Assembly: GCA_027451225.1 (NCBI GenBank)
Contig: DAIDJU010000010.1
Coordinates: 1-40,688 of the forward strand
From: Acidocella sp.
Lineage (GTDB): Bacteria > Pseudomonadota > Alphaproteobacteria > Acetobacterales > Acetobacteraceae
Direction of reading: 5' to 3'
DNA: 40,688 nt
Shown here: positions 40,676-40,688 of the stretch, one piece after another
Layout of the letters: each line of letters opens with the position of its first letter
Position numbering within the stretch: position 1 is the stretch's first letter
Program-made: the position numbers and the translations under genes
The notes under the pieces: generated by a model
The model's input: only the letters and a program-made list of their open reading frames with translations
Told to the model about the DNA's origin: nothing
The model's database searches: none

Positions 40676-40688
40676 ACAGCAGCCGCAG

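Overview
High-GC window, probably alphaproteobacterial and Acetobacteraceae-like (an inference from gene content and style). It is mostly housekeeping genes plus three accessory blocks. Left part: ftsY (truncated at the window edge), dapF, mreB, htpG, an SPFH/stomatin-like protein, rmuC, a SCO1/SenC protein, an MscS-type channel, a HIG1-like two-helix miniprotein and alkB. Middle: (1) a tightly overlapping five-gene agmatine/putrescine utilisation operon (13-18.5 kb, minus strand); (2) a 451-aa protein with an N-terminal CxxCH haem motif and an outer-membrane porin-like body, resembling Cyc2-type cytochrome-porin fusions (18.8-20.1 kb); then a WD40 protein, acs, a cold-shock protein, a FadD-like ligase and a Lon-family protease with a degenerate Walker A. 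Right: (3) a 13-gene, translationally coupled, aryl-polyene/xanthomonadin-like type II FAS/PKS cluster (29.4-40.7 kb, running to the window edge). It lacks several hallmark aryl-polyene genes in the window and carries two unexpected enzymes, an alpha/beta hydrolase and a possible permuted papain-like (NlpC/P60/LRAT-type) protein. I judge the cytochrome-porin and the variant polyene-type cluster the most interesting. No tRNA, rRNA, CRISPR or intact transposase was found. All homology calls come from motif recognition by eye; no database search was run.
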